Positions 63,725-64,000 of a stretch of 64,000 nucleotides of DNA are shown one piece after another. This DNA is from Virgibacillus proomii (GTDB lineage: Bacteria > Bacillota > Bacilli > Bacillales > Amphibacillaceae), in NCBI RefSeq assembly GCF_900162615.1, contig NZ_FUFN01000008.1:310001-374000 (forward strand). The letters are read 5' to 3'. Each line of letters starts with the position of its first letter. Position 1 is the first letter of the stretch. The position numbers and the translations under genes were made by a program. Below the pieces are notes generated by a model. It worked only from the letters and a program-made list of their open reading frames with translations, searched no databases and had not been told where the DNA came from.

Positions 63725-64000
63725 GGTATGGTTTATCTTAATTGCAGTATTATTTGTCGGATTTTTATTCCTAGAAGGATTTGATTTTGGTGTTGGTATG
63801 GCAATGCGATTTGTCGCTAAAACTCCTGGTGAACGACGAGTATTAATTAACACCATTGGACCGGTCTGGGACGGTAATGAGGTCTGGTTAATCACTGCAG
63901 GCGGAGCGATGTTTGCTGCCTTTCCAAATTGGTATGCAACACTATTTAGCGGCTTATACTTACCCTTAGTAATCATGCTATTACTATTGATAGGGCGTGG
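63705..64000 (+). CDS. cydB: Cytochrome bd quinol oxidase subunit II, partial
   Basis: The N-terminal 98 codons run to the right edge: NEVWFILIAVLFVGFLFLEG, FDFGVGMAMRFVAKTPGERR, INTIGPVWDGNEVWLITAGG, then FAAFPNWYATLFSGLYLPLV. This is clearly CydB. Two in-frame starts are possible, ATG 63705 (nine bases after GGAG) and ATG 63714 (ten after AAAGGG). Both overlap cydA, so the subunits are translationally coupled. Confidence 0.93.
   Translation, partial: MVHMLNEVWFILIAVLFVGFLFLEGFDFGVGMAMRFVAKTPGERRVLINTIGPVWDGNEVWLITAGGAMFAAFPNWYATLFSGLYLPLVIMLLLLIGR

Overview
The window is low-GC Gram-positive chromosome. The gene set points to an endospore-forming member of the Bacillaceae, probably of the Oceanobacillus/Virgibacillus type. 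It includes a CotD-like coat protein behind a SigK-like promoter, the small acid-soluble spore protein SspP, the bacillithiol-dependent fosfomycin enzyme FosB, YpsA, CsaA, T-box leaders, a G-box purine riboswitch, and spore- and cell-wall proteins resembling Bacillus subtilis homologues. The genus is inferred; no rRNA or tRNA gene is present. There is no prophage, CRISPR array or intact transposase gene.

Layout. 1-4.2 kb: carB (running off the left edge) and carA, with a short leader and a possible arginine-repressor site. 4.8-9.8 kb: an alpha/beta hydrolase, a YhgE/Pip membrane protein and a SAM-hydrolase-family (DUF62) protein. 10.2-11.1 kb: a methionine-type T-box leader and a probable type I toxin locus. 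11.5-17.9 kb: a DNA glycosylase, a small membrane protein, a DHA2-type efflux pump, the guanine-riboswitch-controlled xpt-pbuX operon and a VOC protein. 18.9-22 kb: a tiny basic protein, a decayed acyl-CoA-ligase remnant, a DEDDh exonuclease paired with a HEPN-CBS protein, and a HAD phosphatase. 23-32 kb: serine and branched-chain amino acid metabolism (class V aminotransferase, serA, BCAT), an NhaC antiporter, a GNAT and a HAD hydrolase. 32-38 kb: htpG, nucleoside hydrolase, a YtzC-like protein, glcD and csaA. 39-47.5 kb: proBA under a proline T-box, a second DHA2 pump, a secreted protein of repeated HeH-like motifs, a lipoprotein and fosB. 48-58 kb: GNATs, DUF1992, SIMPL, YpsA, CotD, two broken genes, mscL, sspP, ppaC, a D-amino-acid-oxidase-type enzyme, a YczE-like protein and GrpB. 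58.7-64 kb: a class B penicillin-binding protein, a long empty spacer, then cydA and the start of cydB.

The most striking signal lies between the genes. An unusual share of intergenic DNA is made of interspersed repeats without coding capacity. The main family, called R1 here, is 143-180 bp long with at least 15 full, decayed or partial copies in both orientations. Each good copy runs from AAGTGAAAC to GCGGG and sits between ATA trinucleotides. It folds into two or three hairpins, and the first hairpin exists in several sequence versions whose two arms change together. R1 has moved: one copy interrupts a DUF4269 gene, three loci carry it at the same point of a second repeat (R2) whose empty form also occurs here, and some copies form head-to-tail arrays sharing one ATA. 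Other families (R2, R4, the short R5 units and a roughly 430-bp composite in inverted orientation around the proBA region) are nested with it. Several R1 copies sit directly upstream of start codons (csaA, the HEPN-CBS gene and the PBP gene) or between a T-box and its gene (proB).
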